Shown here in pieces: positions 26,801-37,733 of a DNA stretch of 64,000 bases. How positions within the stretch are numbered: the first letter of the stretch is position 1; every line of letters begins with the position of its first letter. Where the stretch lies: contig CDMY01000277.1 of assembly GCA_001179505.1 (NCBI GenBank), forward strand, positions 1 through 64,000. Reading direction: 5' to 3'. Position numbers and translations under genes: made by a program. This stretch comes from Vitrella brassicaformis (taxonomy: Eukaryota > Sar > Vitrellaceae). Under the pieces are notes generated by a model, which was not told where the DNA came from, searched no databases, and saw only the letters and a list, made by a program, of their open reading frames with translations.

Positions 26801-29800
26801 ATCTCGGCGTTCTGCTCGAAGGGTTCGGCCTGCGTCCCCAGCTCCCTGAACACAGCCAAAGCCAGCCAAGATAGGAAGAAAGGAGCACACCAACATTGGA
26901 GTGCCGGCTGTGTGTCTTTTCCTGACTGACTGACCAGATGCCTCCGTGGATCCAGATGTACCTGCATGAACCAACACCAACACCGACACAGACACAGACA
27001 CAGGTGCGTGTGCGTGTCTGCCCGTCGCCCTCCCTCCCTCCCTGTCTGCCCTGACTTACGTAGATTCCAGTTTGAGGTCCTTTCGGTCCCACACGAGCAT
27101 GCCGTGGATGAGCAGCATCTCCAGCTTGGGCGGGCTCACGTCCAGCAGCACACACTGACCGTCTGACAGGTGCGGAAGGAGAAATGACAGACACACAGAC
27201 CAGACAGACAGAAGGGGCAGACAGACAGGCCATCGGCTCGGTGTGCCCATATGAATGCGTACGGACCTGGTATGATGACGAAGTCGTCTTCTGCAGGCTC
27301 CTCGAAGTCTTTCCATGTGTTGACATCCGACCACCGGTCGAGGTAGCGGAAGTAAACCGTCTCGGTGTTTTCCACCATGGCATTGCCCCGACCCGGCACC
27401 TTGACGTCCACCGAGAAGGCTGCAGAGAAAACGGATGAAGATGCAATAAGAATGGACAGACAAAGAGACCAGTGCTGCTGCCTTGATCATTCACTTTGCA
27501 TGGTGGATGTGTCCCTTCGCCCGGTTGTGCACTTCCACTCCGTCTCAGTGGCGGTCGTCACTTCGCACTCGACGCCGTTGAACTTGACGATCCGTTCGGG
27601 TGGTTCGGTGCCAGGGTTGAGCCCAGTGCCCTTGATGCTCACGGTATCGTTTCCAAGCGAAGAGCCGTACTTGGAATTGTCGGTCTCCTTGCCGATGCTG
27701 CTGATGAGCGGCGTGTTGGCCCAGCTGTAGGCGACCACATAGCTGGCGTCGGCGACCGCGTTGGACGGAGTGGGTGGCTTGGTGATGAAGGTGGGCTTCG
27801 GCTTGATCTGCACGTGGGTGGGGCACTCACCGCCGGCAGCCGTGGCGACCACCACGTGACCCTCAAACCTGAATGAATCAATGAATCGAGAAAGGGGACA
27901 AGAACGGACAGATGGACACAGAGCGCCACACAGAAAGAGAGAGAGGCATTGGTGCACGTGAGGTGACGTACTTGATGTCGTGGATGTAGCAGCGGTGTGT
28001 TGCACCCCAGTAGCTGCACCACGCCAACAGAATCGATGCATGAGGAGCCTATTTCTTTCTCCTTTCTTTCCTTCTTTCTTTCTTTCTTTCTTTCGCCATA
28101 CCGGAAGTATCTGGCGGTGACGGGGGTGCCCAGCTCGTCTGTCTCCTCGACCTTGAACTCGCGGGCGGTGAACTCGTTCCATCCTTCGTTTGGCCGTGCG
28201 TCAGCGAGCCGCATGAAGGTCGTCCAGGTGCTGCCGTCGTTGGACCACTGGAACTCGCCCAGCTTGAAGAAGTTGCGCTCGTGATGCGTCGCGGGAGGGA
28301 AGAAGGCCAGGTTCGTCAAGTAGCCCTTGACCTTCTCGCCCTACACGCACCGCAACGAAACACACAGGAGAACTAGCCTGGCCGAGCCCATCCGTGGCCT
28401 GCGTACCATATCGATGCCAACATAGCATCGGTCGCCCGAGTCCGCGCCATGGTCGATTGTGCCGGCCGTCTCAGGGTCGTTGTCGAAGATGCGGCTCTTG
28501 TCGTACTCCTTGTTGGCCGTCTCGTCGAGCGAGCTCAGGGTGGCTTCGTGGGGGAAGATCTCCAGCGGCAGCACCACATTGCGATCCGCCAGCTGACCGA
28601 TGTCCGCCTCGGTGAGGACTGGCGGGGTGCGGCAGGTGGCCTGTCCATACACAGGGCCGTCCTCGACTGCACAGGGGAGGCCGCAGACGGTGATGCGGTT
28701 GTCGTTGGGAATGTCGCTGAAGCCTCTGCCGGCGAACGTGATGAGCTGGCCGCCGGCAACGGACCCTGGACCGCTGCCGTCCGATGTCACGCCGGTCACT
28801 GCGAGTTCAAATGTGATCTGGAAGGAGGCGGCCAGACCCTTGCCGCCGACGTACACCTCAACCCAATGGGTGCCTGAAGACACACATACAGGCAGACACA
28901 CATGTACCGGTGAGGAAGGGATGGATGAGGTGCACCTTGTCTACATGGACATATGTGTGTGTACCTGCCGTCTACATGGACATATGTGTGTGTACCTGCC
29001 GGCGTATCACCCAGAGTGCATTTGATGGAGGTGGCGTCGGCCGATTGCCAATCGGTGATAGCGCACTCCTTGCCGCCGATGACGACCTTCCGCTTGTCGG
29101 ACTCGGGGACCTCCTGGGTGTCATCGTCTGTCAGGCTGCACGAGTCTGTCACGAGGGGGGGCTGGACGTCCTTCTCCTCGAAGAAGGTCTTGAATGTGTG
29201 GTCGGTGCCCATGCCCTTGATCTCCAGCGTTTGGCCCTTCTTGAAGCCGCTCTCGATGGTAACCTTGTTGTTGTCGACGTTCGGGTTATTGCCATCCTGG
29301 AGCACCTTGGGCGTGATGCCCGTGTCGATGTACGCCACCTGGCAGTTGCACCTCGTCTCGCACTTTGACGACTTTGCTATCAGATCGTCGGGCCACACTA
29401 CCGCTGCAGCAGCAATGCACACACATGGGGGCAGCATTCGCGTGAGTGTGTGGTGGTCATATGGGTCGTCATGTGTCTCCTACTTACTTTGGAGTCGTCT
29501 GCGTCTGTGCGAGCCGACGTCCTCCTTGGCCCAGTCTCTGATCATGGTGACGACGATATCATCAGGCTCGGTGTGGATCGTAGCGTTGCCGGCGTCTCCA
29601 CGGGGGGCAGACAGGCGGCGACGGGAGTCGGCACCCGAGATCTCCCGCTCCTGACGGAGAAGCCTCACTGCATGGCTGGTCCACGCTGCCGCCTCCTACA
29701 CGAACACACAAAGATGAACCGTGATGTTCATGTGCCGTCCCTCCCTCTGCCCCGGCGTGCGTGGCTGCCTGACCGCGTCTCCCTTGGTCCTGTGTGTGTT

Positions 29801-32800
29801 GTGGTGAGTGCCGCCTCCGAGGGCTATGTCAACGTCATGGTGGCGGTGGTAGGAGAGCTCTTTCTTGTGCAGCGAGAACCGAGACGCCACGCCGCCTTTG
29901 CCGTGGGCTCTGAGGCGACGACGGATGCGGTCGGACGGATGCAGCGATATCTCAGCTGCACAAAGAGAAGATAGGTGTACACGCAAAGACACATGAAGCG
30001 AGGGAGATCCGCCTGTTGTCATTTGCTACTAACTCTTGGGAGTGAGCCGCCTTCGCCTGCTGGACGTGTCGGTGGTGAAGAGAGTCTCGTCCTGCCCGAG
30101 GACACGGACTTTGATGTCCGCCAGCTGGAACTTGTCGTTGCCGACTGTGTCGGGCTTCTTGGATGTCATGCACTTGAGCCTCGTGTGGGACGCCTCGATC
30201 GGCTGCACACACATAGAAAGGCGCACACACACACAGAGAAAGAGCGCCAAATCGACGAGACATGTGCAGTTAGTCTGCCGGCAGCTGAGGGTACCGTGCA
30301 GTCGCCCCATTCGTTGTCATTGTTGCTTGGGTCGAGTATCTTGACCTCGTTCTGGTCAGCCTGGGGACTGAAGCCCTCGCCGATCAGCGTTATCACACGA
30401 CCGCCCTACATGAATACAGTCAGGGAGCATCGAACGCAGGACACGTCTGCGTGTGGCTCTGCTGGCCTACCTCCATGGACGATCGGCGAGGCTTGACTTC
30501 GGTGAGGATCAGCTGATTGAGGAAGCCCTCTGCCGCCACGTTTGTGGCGTCCTTGGCGTACCCATCGCCTGCACACCACGCAAACACGTCACGCCGTCCC
30601 CATCCATCCATCCATCCATCGTGTGTGTCCGTTCCCGCTGACCGACCTTTGATCCACAGAGTCACGGGGAGTTGGCTGGCGGGGTATTCAGGGATAGTGC
30701 ACTTGGCTGTGAGGGTGGAGCCAGATATGCTGGTCACATCACAGAGCTCGCTCTCCACGTGGCTGTCCGTCGCATGGTTGCCCAAAAGCAGCCTCGCCGT
30801 GTCCCCCGTGGTGGCCTTGGACTCGGCTGTGTCGGCCAGCTGTGCTGTGAAGGTGACCTCAGTGCCACTCTTGCCGGTAGTGTGGCTCATTGACGTGAGG
30901 GTGTTGGTCTGCTTGGCCGTGTACTTGAACATGCAGTTGCTGCCGGAGTCCTCACAGAGGGGCTGGACAGAGTTGACGGTAAGGTTGATGTAGCCGGTGA
31001 CCTCCAAATTCTTGGTGCAGATCTCCTGTGCGGCCTCCTCGGCGTTGGTGTACTCCTCACGGACGGGCCAGGCGAAGTCACAGAGAGACGGGGTGACGCA
31101 CTCGATGCGGGTCGCCGTGGCTTCTGTCACCTTGCAATCCAGCTTAATCTCAGCTGATGAATCACCAGAGAGGCAAGCAACACACACGGCGATCAATCAA
31201 TGCGTGTGTGAGTGTGTGTATGTGCTCGGGCTACCTTGTTTCTCCTTGGTCTCTTCGAAGCCCTCGTGTGTGTAGTCGAACCAGAGGTACACGTTGTAGT
31301 CGGCCGTCAAGGGGTCCAGCGCGAACCCCTCGCCATCGATCTCGATCTGAGTACCGCCGTACAGCCCGCCTAACACGCAAACACACACACCGATATGACA
31401 ACGCCTCAATGCAACTCGGTCTGCACGCGTACCCGAGGGCATCACGCCATTGTTGACCTTCGTGATTTTGTAGGTCATGTTGAGCTGAGTGTTCGCATCT
31501 GTCCCCCTTATCTTGGCCTTACCCCAGTCCGTGACCGTGAGGGTGGGCGGGACTTCCGTCACGGGGACGTCCGGCTCGGGATGGACACGTTTGAGGCGGC
31601 ACAAGACGGTGTCAGGGTTAGTGTCGATGTTGATCTGTAGGATGCGGCAGGGGCGGTTGCCGAAGAAGACCGTCATGGGCGGCTCCCTGTTCTTGTCGGC
31701 CTCATCCAGGATGTCGTAAGTCGTCCCAGGCTCACCAAACTTCTCACCTGCATGAGCACACCCGTCGAAATAAGAGGACAATGGTGGCGCATGACCAGCG
31801 ACCCACCCACGCACATACCTGTGATGGTGATTGATCTGGATACTGATGCTGGCACGATTAAGGGGTCAGAGCCGTTGCCAACCTCGATCGTGTCGATCTC
31901 GGGAGTCTTTAGATCCGAGTAGGTAAAATTGAAGGCTTCTATCCCGGAGGAGGCCGGGAGACCGTCAGCGCCTTCGTTGACCTTGACTACTGCACCGCCA
32001 GTCCCTTCCGGCGTGAGACACGTGATGCTCGTGTAGGACGCAGCTGTGATGGTGCAAAGCTCCGAGCCTGCGCATGGAGAGAGAAACAGCATGTGGTCGA
32101 GTTGGTGGATGCGGGTGTGCGCGTGTCTCCCTTACTCACCGACTTTGACGACATTTTCTTCGAGAGCCGCTTTGAAGCCGCTGCCTGTGATGGTGATTGG
32201 CAGCCCGCCGGCCTCCGACCCGTCCACAGGCGACGCATCGGCTGTGATCCACTGCAGGTACCCCATGCCGCCCGCGGGATACCCCGATCCAAGGGTGGCG
32301 ATGCCTCTGCTCTTGACCAGCACCTCCAGGGGAATGTTTGAGCCAAACTCGCCCGCACCGACGGTGCAAGTGATAGTGCCGGGGTCGGCAGCGTCGACCG
32401 AGTCCACCTCGCACGGCGCCTTGCCGATCATCACAGTCACGTCCTCGGCCACAGCGTTGGCGATGTTCCTGACTGCATCGAGACACACATGCACAGGTGC
32501 ATCCAATGAGAAAAAGGCATCTAGCCTCATTTGTGTGGTGCCAACGCACTTGTGATGGTGAGTTGGTCTCCCATCTTGACGTCTGTCTTGTCGATGGCCG
32601 TGACCTCGGGGGTGCGGCTGGTGTCGTAGGTGAAGGTGTGGCCGTATGCCGAGTCGTCCTTTTGGTGGGCAGCAACCATACCCGTCACCTCAACGTCAAC
32701 CTGCACACACATGACACACACACAGAGAGAGATGCCAGTGGTGGGTGCGTGTGTGTCTCGGTGCGCGACCTGGTTGTAGTCGGGTGGCACAGCTGCTCTG

Positions 32801-35722
32801 AAGAAATCAGCCGGAATGGGCGAGAGGAAGACGTCCTTGGGGTCACCCTGTTCCACCACCATAACGGGCGGGCTGGCCAGGGAACAGTTGCCGCGAGTAA
32901 GGCCGCCCTTCTCGGTGTCCTGACCACGTTGCATACCGCACACACACACTCTCAAAGCGTTCCAGCGTATGTGCTCATCTCCTCTGCGCACCTCAGACGC
33001 AGTGATGGTCGGTATGACGCCGTCGCCGACCTTGCCCGGGACGCCGAATTGCACCACGCGGTAGACATCAGGACCGTCGCTCCAGCCCCAATACTGCACA
33101 TATACACATTCACACGCATCAGCCGGACAGGCAGAAATGGATGGGGTGTTCGGCTGTGTGTGACCCGATCGACAGGGATGCCCGCGTTTTGGATTGCGTT
33201 GCGGAACTGCGAGGACGTCACATTGCCGTAGATGGGGACGATGGTCTCACCAACATGCAGCTTGATAAAGCCTGCACACACACCCCATCCATCCATCCAT
33301 CTCTGCACAAGTCCTGCCGTACCGTATCTGTATTTGAGTGTGGGGTCTGCCACTTCGTCGTGTATGATGTGGAGCATGACGACGGCCGTCATGGAGTGGT
33401 ACTGGCGCAGCAGCTGCTTGGCCGGCTGGTCAAGGCCGTCCACCGCCTTGATGCGCGCAGCCAGACGGAACCGACTCACACCCGTCCACTGAGAACAGAG
33501 ACAATCCACCATGGCATGTGCACAGTGCGGGCAAATGAGGCTTACGTACCTCCCAGACTCTTGCGCGCATAAGGTATGGTGTCTCTGCCACGAGGTCCTG
33601 CTCGGCCGATATCTGGCCGGCCGCCTTCCAGTAGTACCAGTCGGGGCTTGTGGCTGACTCGATGTTGATGATCGGCGCCTGCCATTGGCCGCCGCTGTAC
33701 ATCCTGACACACACATACAGCCGTGTCTCTGTCTGTCTAAAAGTCTGATGTGTGTGTGTTGTTGTGGCTCACTCGAGTGTGGCCTGGTCATCGGCTGTGG
33801 CGTAGAAGACGTATTTGCCGCTGACAGGGGGGATGAAGTACATGACCATCTCCTCGCCGTAGTTGTCGTCCTCGCCGCCCGCGTTCTTGTAAAAAGACAC
33901 AGATGTCTGCGTCACATCCTGCACACACACATAGACAGCATCATGTGATGTGTGTCTGGCTGCACACACATCCATCCATGTGTCGATGTGGGGCTGAATT
34001 TGACCTCCATGATTGGCGAGTTCGGGTATGGTTTTTGCTGGTCATCATTCGCGTGGTCAGGGTTGAACACGTCTTCTCTTGCGATGCGACTGTTGCCCAC
34101 CTTGTACCAGCTGTATCGCTGAGTGAGTGACACCACACGCCACAAAGACGACAGAGAGCATTGTCCACCTTCTTCGATCTGTGCTAAGCTCAGTCCATTT
34201 TGCGTCTCACCCTCCTGGGAACGCCCCTGGGCCCCATCTTCCATGGGTCAGAGGTGGCAACGTCTTGCTTGGCGCGTGCCTTACATGTGATCATCTCGGG
34301 CTCCACGGTGAGCACATCACACGGGATGCCGGCCAGCGTCACATTGACGTCCTCTGGCCCCAGGCCGTCCATCGACTCGGGAAACGACGTGCCCTGCGAA
34401 ATGGACACATACACAGAGACATAGAGACACAGTGTCCAGAGACATGCACGCACTTACGTTGATGTGGACAATGTCTCCTCCGTTTTGGCCGGTGGTGTCT
34501 GGCGTGACTTCCCTGACGGATGGGTAGACGGTGACGTGCCAGCTCTCGCCCGTAGCGACGTCATACTGCGCCGCATAGGGCTCCGCGTATGCACGACCGT
34601 AGCCACTCCAGTCCTCCTCGATGTTCTGCGCCTTGTGGACGATGCTGTGGCGGCCACACGGCAGCTCCTCGTACACAGTGCACGTAACCCGCTGGCTGCA
34701 CACACACACACACACACAGAGACAGAAACAGTTCTTCTCTTCCCCATGTGTATCATGTGTGTGTTGTGCCTGAATGTGCATGTGCATACTTGTAGCTGAC
34801 GCCTTCCTCTGCGTCAGGAGTTTCGCATCGCTTTCCGCCGATCCAAATCTGATGATGGTCGATATTTGAGACTGACAGGCACAGAAATAAAGGGATTGAA
34901 GCATAGAACGGAGCCAGATCGGTGCTTACGTTTGAGCGAGCCCTCGATTTTGAACTCGCTCCCTGCGGTGGTGGCCGACGTCATTGATGTGATTGTGGGC
35001 GTCTGACCCCACTCGTAATTGTACTTGGCGCTAGTCACTATCTGAAACCATGGATCATACGAACAGGACAGCGAGTGTCAGAAGCGCCTCTCTGGCTGGT
35101 CCCTCTTGCCTTTCCCTTTACCTGGCTGGCGTAGATGGGCGTGATGATGTGGACCTGTATCTCGATGTTGTTCTTGGGCTCGAGGACGCCATTCTCGTCC
35201 AGGCGGGGCCGCGTCTCGCACTTGATCTGGTTGGGCGTGTGGTCGTACTCGACGATGTCACATGGAGTCGTTCCTACCACAGATCCCCCACACCACCAGG
35301 CGTTTGCAGCCAACTGGTCGGCCCGGCGTTTGTGTGTTCACCGATGTAGACGACGGTCGAGGTTGACTCGAGAGCGTCGCGCGACTCGGGCGTCAGCTCG
35401 TTGCCCTCTATCCACACTGAACCAACCACAACAGACGACACACTTCACAGAGGGCTCACGGTCTGTCTATCCACTCATCTCACGGAAAGATCCGCCCATC
35501 AAGGAGCCCTTCCGGGGACGCACACTGGTGACCTGCGCGATGCACACGCGCACACAAAGGATAAAGCCGTGACCCACCGAGCAGAGAGCCGAACGTCCAT
35601 ACGATGTGCAGATCTATGCAGCCTGCGGTGTGCGTGTTCCTTACGGTGGTTTTTGCTGGCTGAGCATAGCTCCATGGAACGAGCAGTGCCAAGATCAACA
35701 ACACAGACCTGTAACGCCCCAT
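17811..35722 (-). CDS. Fibrocystin-L-like giant receptor (IPT/TIG, PA14, G8, beta-helix, one TM)
   Basis: One 18-kb gene with dozens of exons. It opens at 35722 with a signal peptide (MGRYRSVLLILALLVPWSYAQ). The ectodomain then has, in order: IPT/TIG repeats beginning at VTSVRPRKGSLMGGS (about 35.5 kb) and continuing to about 28.5 kb (for example ASPVDGSEAGGLPITITGSGF); a PA14-like module near 33.9-33.4 kb; a discoidin-like module near 28.4-27.9 kb; a first G8 domain near 27.4-26.2 kb followed by Cys-containing parallel beta-helix sequence to about 23.5 kb; a second G8 near 23.4-22.3 kb with more beta-helix to about 20.8 kb; and a membrane-proximal region. The single TM helix (MAFLIGALCCLAVITIAAAIVYF) is near 18.2 kb, and a tail of about 100 residues ends at 17811. 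This is the domain order of animal PKHD1L1/fibrocystin. Exons join in consistent frames wherever tested, which argues for one gene rather than several. Its ligand and function in a protist are unknown. Confidence 0.88.
18164..18360 (-). other. Transmembrane segment of the fibrocystin-like protein
   Basis: The exon encodes an Asn/Gly/Asp-rich juxtamembrane stretch, the acidic/basic EPKKEDKG, then about 23 hydrophobic residues stopped by CFRK. The following exons give a short Pro/Ser-rich cytosolic tail, so the large N-terminal part is extracellular or lumenal. Confidence 0.85.
20800..23400 (-). other. Second G8 domain and beta-helix region
   Basis: The exons at about 23.36-22.68 kb carry the G8-type start (GDPLIIPSTRWIYID) and the LDILITDF and KNIRVSGMLHIDYRA strands. 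After 22.68 kb come repeated short beta-strand units with Asn/Gly turns (KYVHFENAGKQSL, GCSFSLLNYGTVLRG, NNLVVGTRR, GNVASGSQDTGF), as in PbH1 right-handed beta helices. Confidence 0.75.
23450..27440 (-). other. First G8 domain and beta-helix region
   Basis: G8 hallmarks in the exons at about 27.4-26.2 kb: RWSDVNTWKDFEEPAEDDFV, VIIPG, LLDVSPPKLEMLLIHGMLVW, YIWIHGGIW and EIVLHGDKFD. Parallel beta-helix-like units follow (GALQRFENAELYHCGQQG, HLSSILHDGYIKANSVHHS, WYAKITDNCYYDVAGH, EDGAEKYNRIEGNLVA). Confidence 0.78.
27480..28440 (-). other. Discoidin/F5-8C-like module between IPT and G8
   Basis: The exons encode DRCYVGIDMG, then LTNLAFFPPATHHERNFFKLG, FQWSNDGSTWTTFMRLAD and RYFRYWGATHRCYIHDIKF. 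This matches the beta-sandwich pattern of F5/8 type C domains, which in fibrocystin-L relatives sits in a similar place. A last IPT-like unit (PLISSIGK...SIKGTGLNPG) follows before the G8. Confidence 0.6.
28052..28094. repeat. (TTTC)n / (CTTT)n tract in intron
   Basis: A tetranucleotide run within a minus-strand intron of the fibrocystin-like gene. It reads GAAA on the coding strand. Confidence 0.85.
28939..29000 (-). repeat. Perfect 31-bp tandem duplication covering a splice donor
   Basis: Two identical, adjacent 31-bp copies (28939-28969 and 28970-29000), each containing GTACCTGCC. On the coding strand each reads GGCAG|GTACAC, a 5' splice donor. The exon-proximal donor (in 28970-29000) joins in frame to the next exon (THWVEVYVGGKG). 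Use of the distal copy would add 31 nt and shift the frame. Confidence 0.9.
33430..33975 (-). other. PA14-like module within IPT array
   Basis: The exons give VTQTSVSFYKNAGGEDDNYGE, VMYFIPPVSGKYVFYATADDQ and a following RMYSGGQWQAP. The pattern 'F-x-P-x-x-G-x-Y-x-F-x-x-x-x-D-D' is the PA14 signature. Human fibrocystin and fibrocystin-L also carry PA14 among their IPT repeats. Confidence 0.7.
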
Positions 35723-35936
35723 CTTCGCCTCAATAACCTATCGCTATCCACAAACGTTGCCGGATCCTTGGGTATGGAAGATGGATGTGGGGGACGGTGA
35801 AGAAGCTCCCTCGTCACTATGTTCACCTGTCGTAGCAAGCCCGGCCACCCCCGGCGTGTGTTCGAACGAGATCTCTCGCGCCCCTCCCAGCTCGCATGGG
35901 CCCCCGCCCGCCCCCCAAGTCTTTTGGAAGACCACA
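35723..35936. promoter_or_regulatory. Divergent promoter, fibrocystin-like gene / small TM gene A
   Basis: Only 214 bases separate the two start codons (35722 minus, 35937 plus). From about 35878 the sequence is shared with 43578 and 46757 (AGCTCGCATGGGCCCCCG and C-rich runs), so the proximal promoter of the small TM gene was duplicated with it. Confidence 0.5.
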
Positions 35937-37224
35937 ATGAGGCTGTGGAACCTTGGCGTTGCCGCATTCGATATCGTCCCGCTCGTATTGTTATGCGTCG
36001 GTACGCAGCTTCTCACAAATCACTCTGCACTTCGCTGCGAACGTGTCTGTTGCGATGCAGCGTTGAAGTCGGACGAATGGCTACGTCAACATGAGTTTGG
36101 CTACGTCATGGACTCTAAATTTGCCTCGGGCTTCCTCGCATCGGGCGTCGTGCTCCTCCTCATGTCAATCTGCTGCAAGTGAGTACACGTGAGGGTTAGC
36201 TCCTTCACAGCTTTCATGCAGACACATTCATGGATTCGAATTCCGCGTCTGCATGACTTCCTGCCTGCAGCGTCTACACGTCATACACCGAAGGTGGGCT
36301 GACTGCACACTCCGGGCTGGACATTCATCCATCATTCATTTCTCTGTCTCTTTCTCTTCACCCTCCGCGCCGGGCGCAAAGATATGCGGGTTGTGGCGCT
36401 GTCCTTTGCCGGCGCAATTTTCCATCTCTGCGTCTCATTGGTGATGTTCCTTGCGACTGCCACATTCTTTTCCCTCGGCCTGATCATCACATGGTTTATC
36501 CCATGTCTTCCGCAACACTGGGACCTTCCTGAATTCTACCACACCGTCGTCACCTCCGGCTTCTTTTGTACGGCACACGGAGGAATAGAAGAGGCCGCCG
36601 GGGCGAGAATCGACCTGCAGCGTCTAGCTCAGCCCGATGCAGACGATGTGCCTGATGTAGATACAAAAGGGAAATCTAGCGGCGGTACAACAGAGAGACC
36701 AAGAAGGATGCACTTATTCGTGGGAGTGTGTATTCAGAGGCAGCCGGGGCGGCCGCTATTGCAAGTATATACATAGTATTGTATCTCATCGGCAAATTCC
36801 TTGCTTGGGTCTATCACCTCGACTGGACGCAACCCGCGCTTCTCCTCGTCCGGCCATGCAAGTGGCTGGCAAACGTCTTCTTCGTCACAGGTAGGCAAGG
36901 CGTGGATAATCATAAATGTGTCTCATGGTGTGTCTCCCACAGGTTTCATATTCTGGCTGGTGTTTGCGGCCGCCGAGGTCAAGACGGATGGAGGGCCATC
37001 CAAGATCGAAATGGGCGAGGCCAGCAGAATAGGTGAGTGCATACTGAGCAGAACGATTACACGATGTGCGATTGTGTGCATCGATGACTACAGCGGTGGC
37101 GGGTATTGCTCTGACCATGGCCTCATTGGCAGTCGAGTATTGGCAGCTGAGAAGCAAGGGCAAACCCGTCATTGACGTCAGTAAGCTGGATGAAGAAGTG
37201 CTTGACCAGTCAGCCAACGAGTGA
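35937..37224 (+). CDS. Small polytopic membrane protein, copy A
   Basis: Unknown family. The start at 35937 (MRLWNLGVAAFDIVPLVLLC) is chosen because paralogue B begins at the same point. The first exon encodes a signal-anchor-like helix, a short Cys-containing loop and a second helix (GFLASGVVLLLMSICC), ending at a GTGAGT donor at about 36179. A small exon follows (VYTSYTE), then one from about 36382 with MRVVALSFAGAIFHLCVSLVMF and TFFSLGLIITWF. Later exons add AIASIYIVLYLIGKFLAWVYH, FIFWLVFAAAEV and AVAGIALTMASLAVEYW, with an acidic tail to the stop at 37224. About six TM helices are likely. It is tail-to-tail with the large gene next to it and was duplicated with it, which suggests, but does not show, a shared role. 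Confidence 0.6.
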
Positions 37225-37733
37225 GCTCAAGTGAGACCGAGGGAGGACAAGGAAAAAGGAGGGAGGGAGTCTGCGTGTAGGTTGGTAGAAGTAATTGCTC
37301 GTCTGCTTTTGTTTCTGTAAGACTGAGTGAGCAAGAGACGTCTGTGGACTAAGGACCGCCATATGTCATATCCGCTTCACTGAGTCTTTCTCCACAGTGA
37401 TGTATGTGCGATATCCTTAGCTGCTCGTTCAGCCTATCAGATATCCGAACCATCATCTGATAGAGCGAACAGTTTGATGAAGGTTCCGGCAGTCAGGTGT
37501 CCGGCCCTTCAGGTCGTTGCCTTTCCCCCCGTACACAGACCACTAGGTCACACACGTCCTTTACCTCTCCCCCTTGACACACAAAGCCAAAAACACATTT
37601 CTGAACGTCCGCTGCATCTGGCCCCCAGCACGCAGGCCACCACGTCACACGCGTCTTTCTCTCTTCCATACCCCCCTTAACACACACGACCCATCGAAGG
37701 CACACTTTGAAAGACAAGAGAACAAACTGCCGA
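37225..37733. other. Convergent intergenic region, unit A
   Basis: Between the stops of the small TM gene and the large gene. It contains a degenerate inverted repeat near 37434-37464 (CTATCAGATA...CATCTGATAG) and three spaced repeats of a CACACG-type motif (37550-37690). No coding feature is supported. Confidence 0.4.

Noticed and set aside
36720-36776. Reading frame of small TM gene A ending at TAG 36774
   Set aside because: The alternative frame from about 36735 encodes TM helices and connects through GTAGGC/CACAG splice sites to exons matching the layout of copy B.
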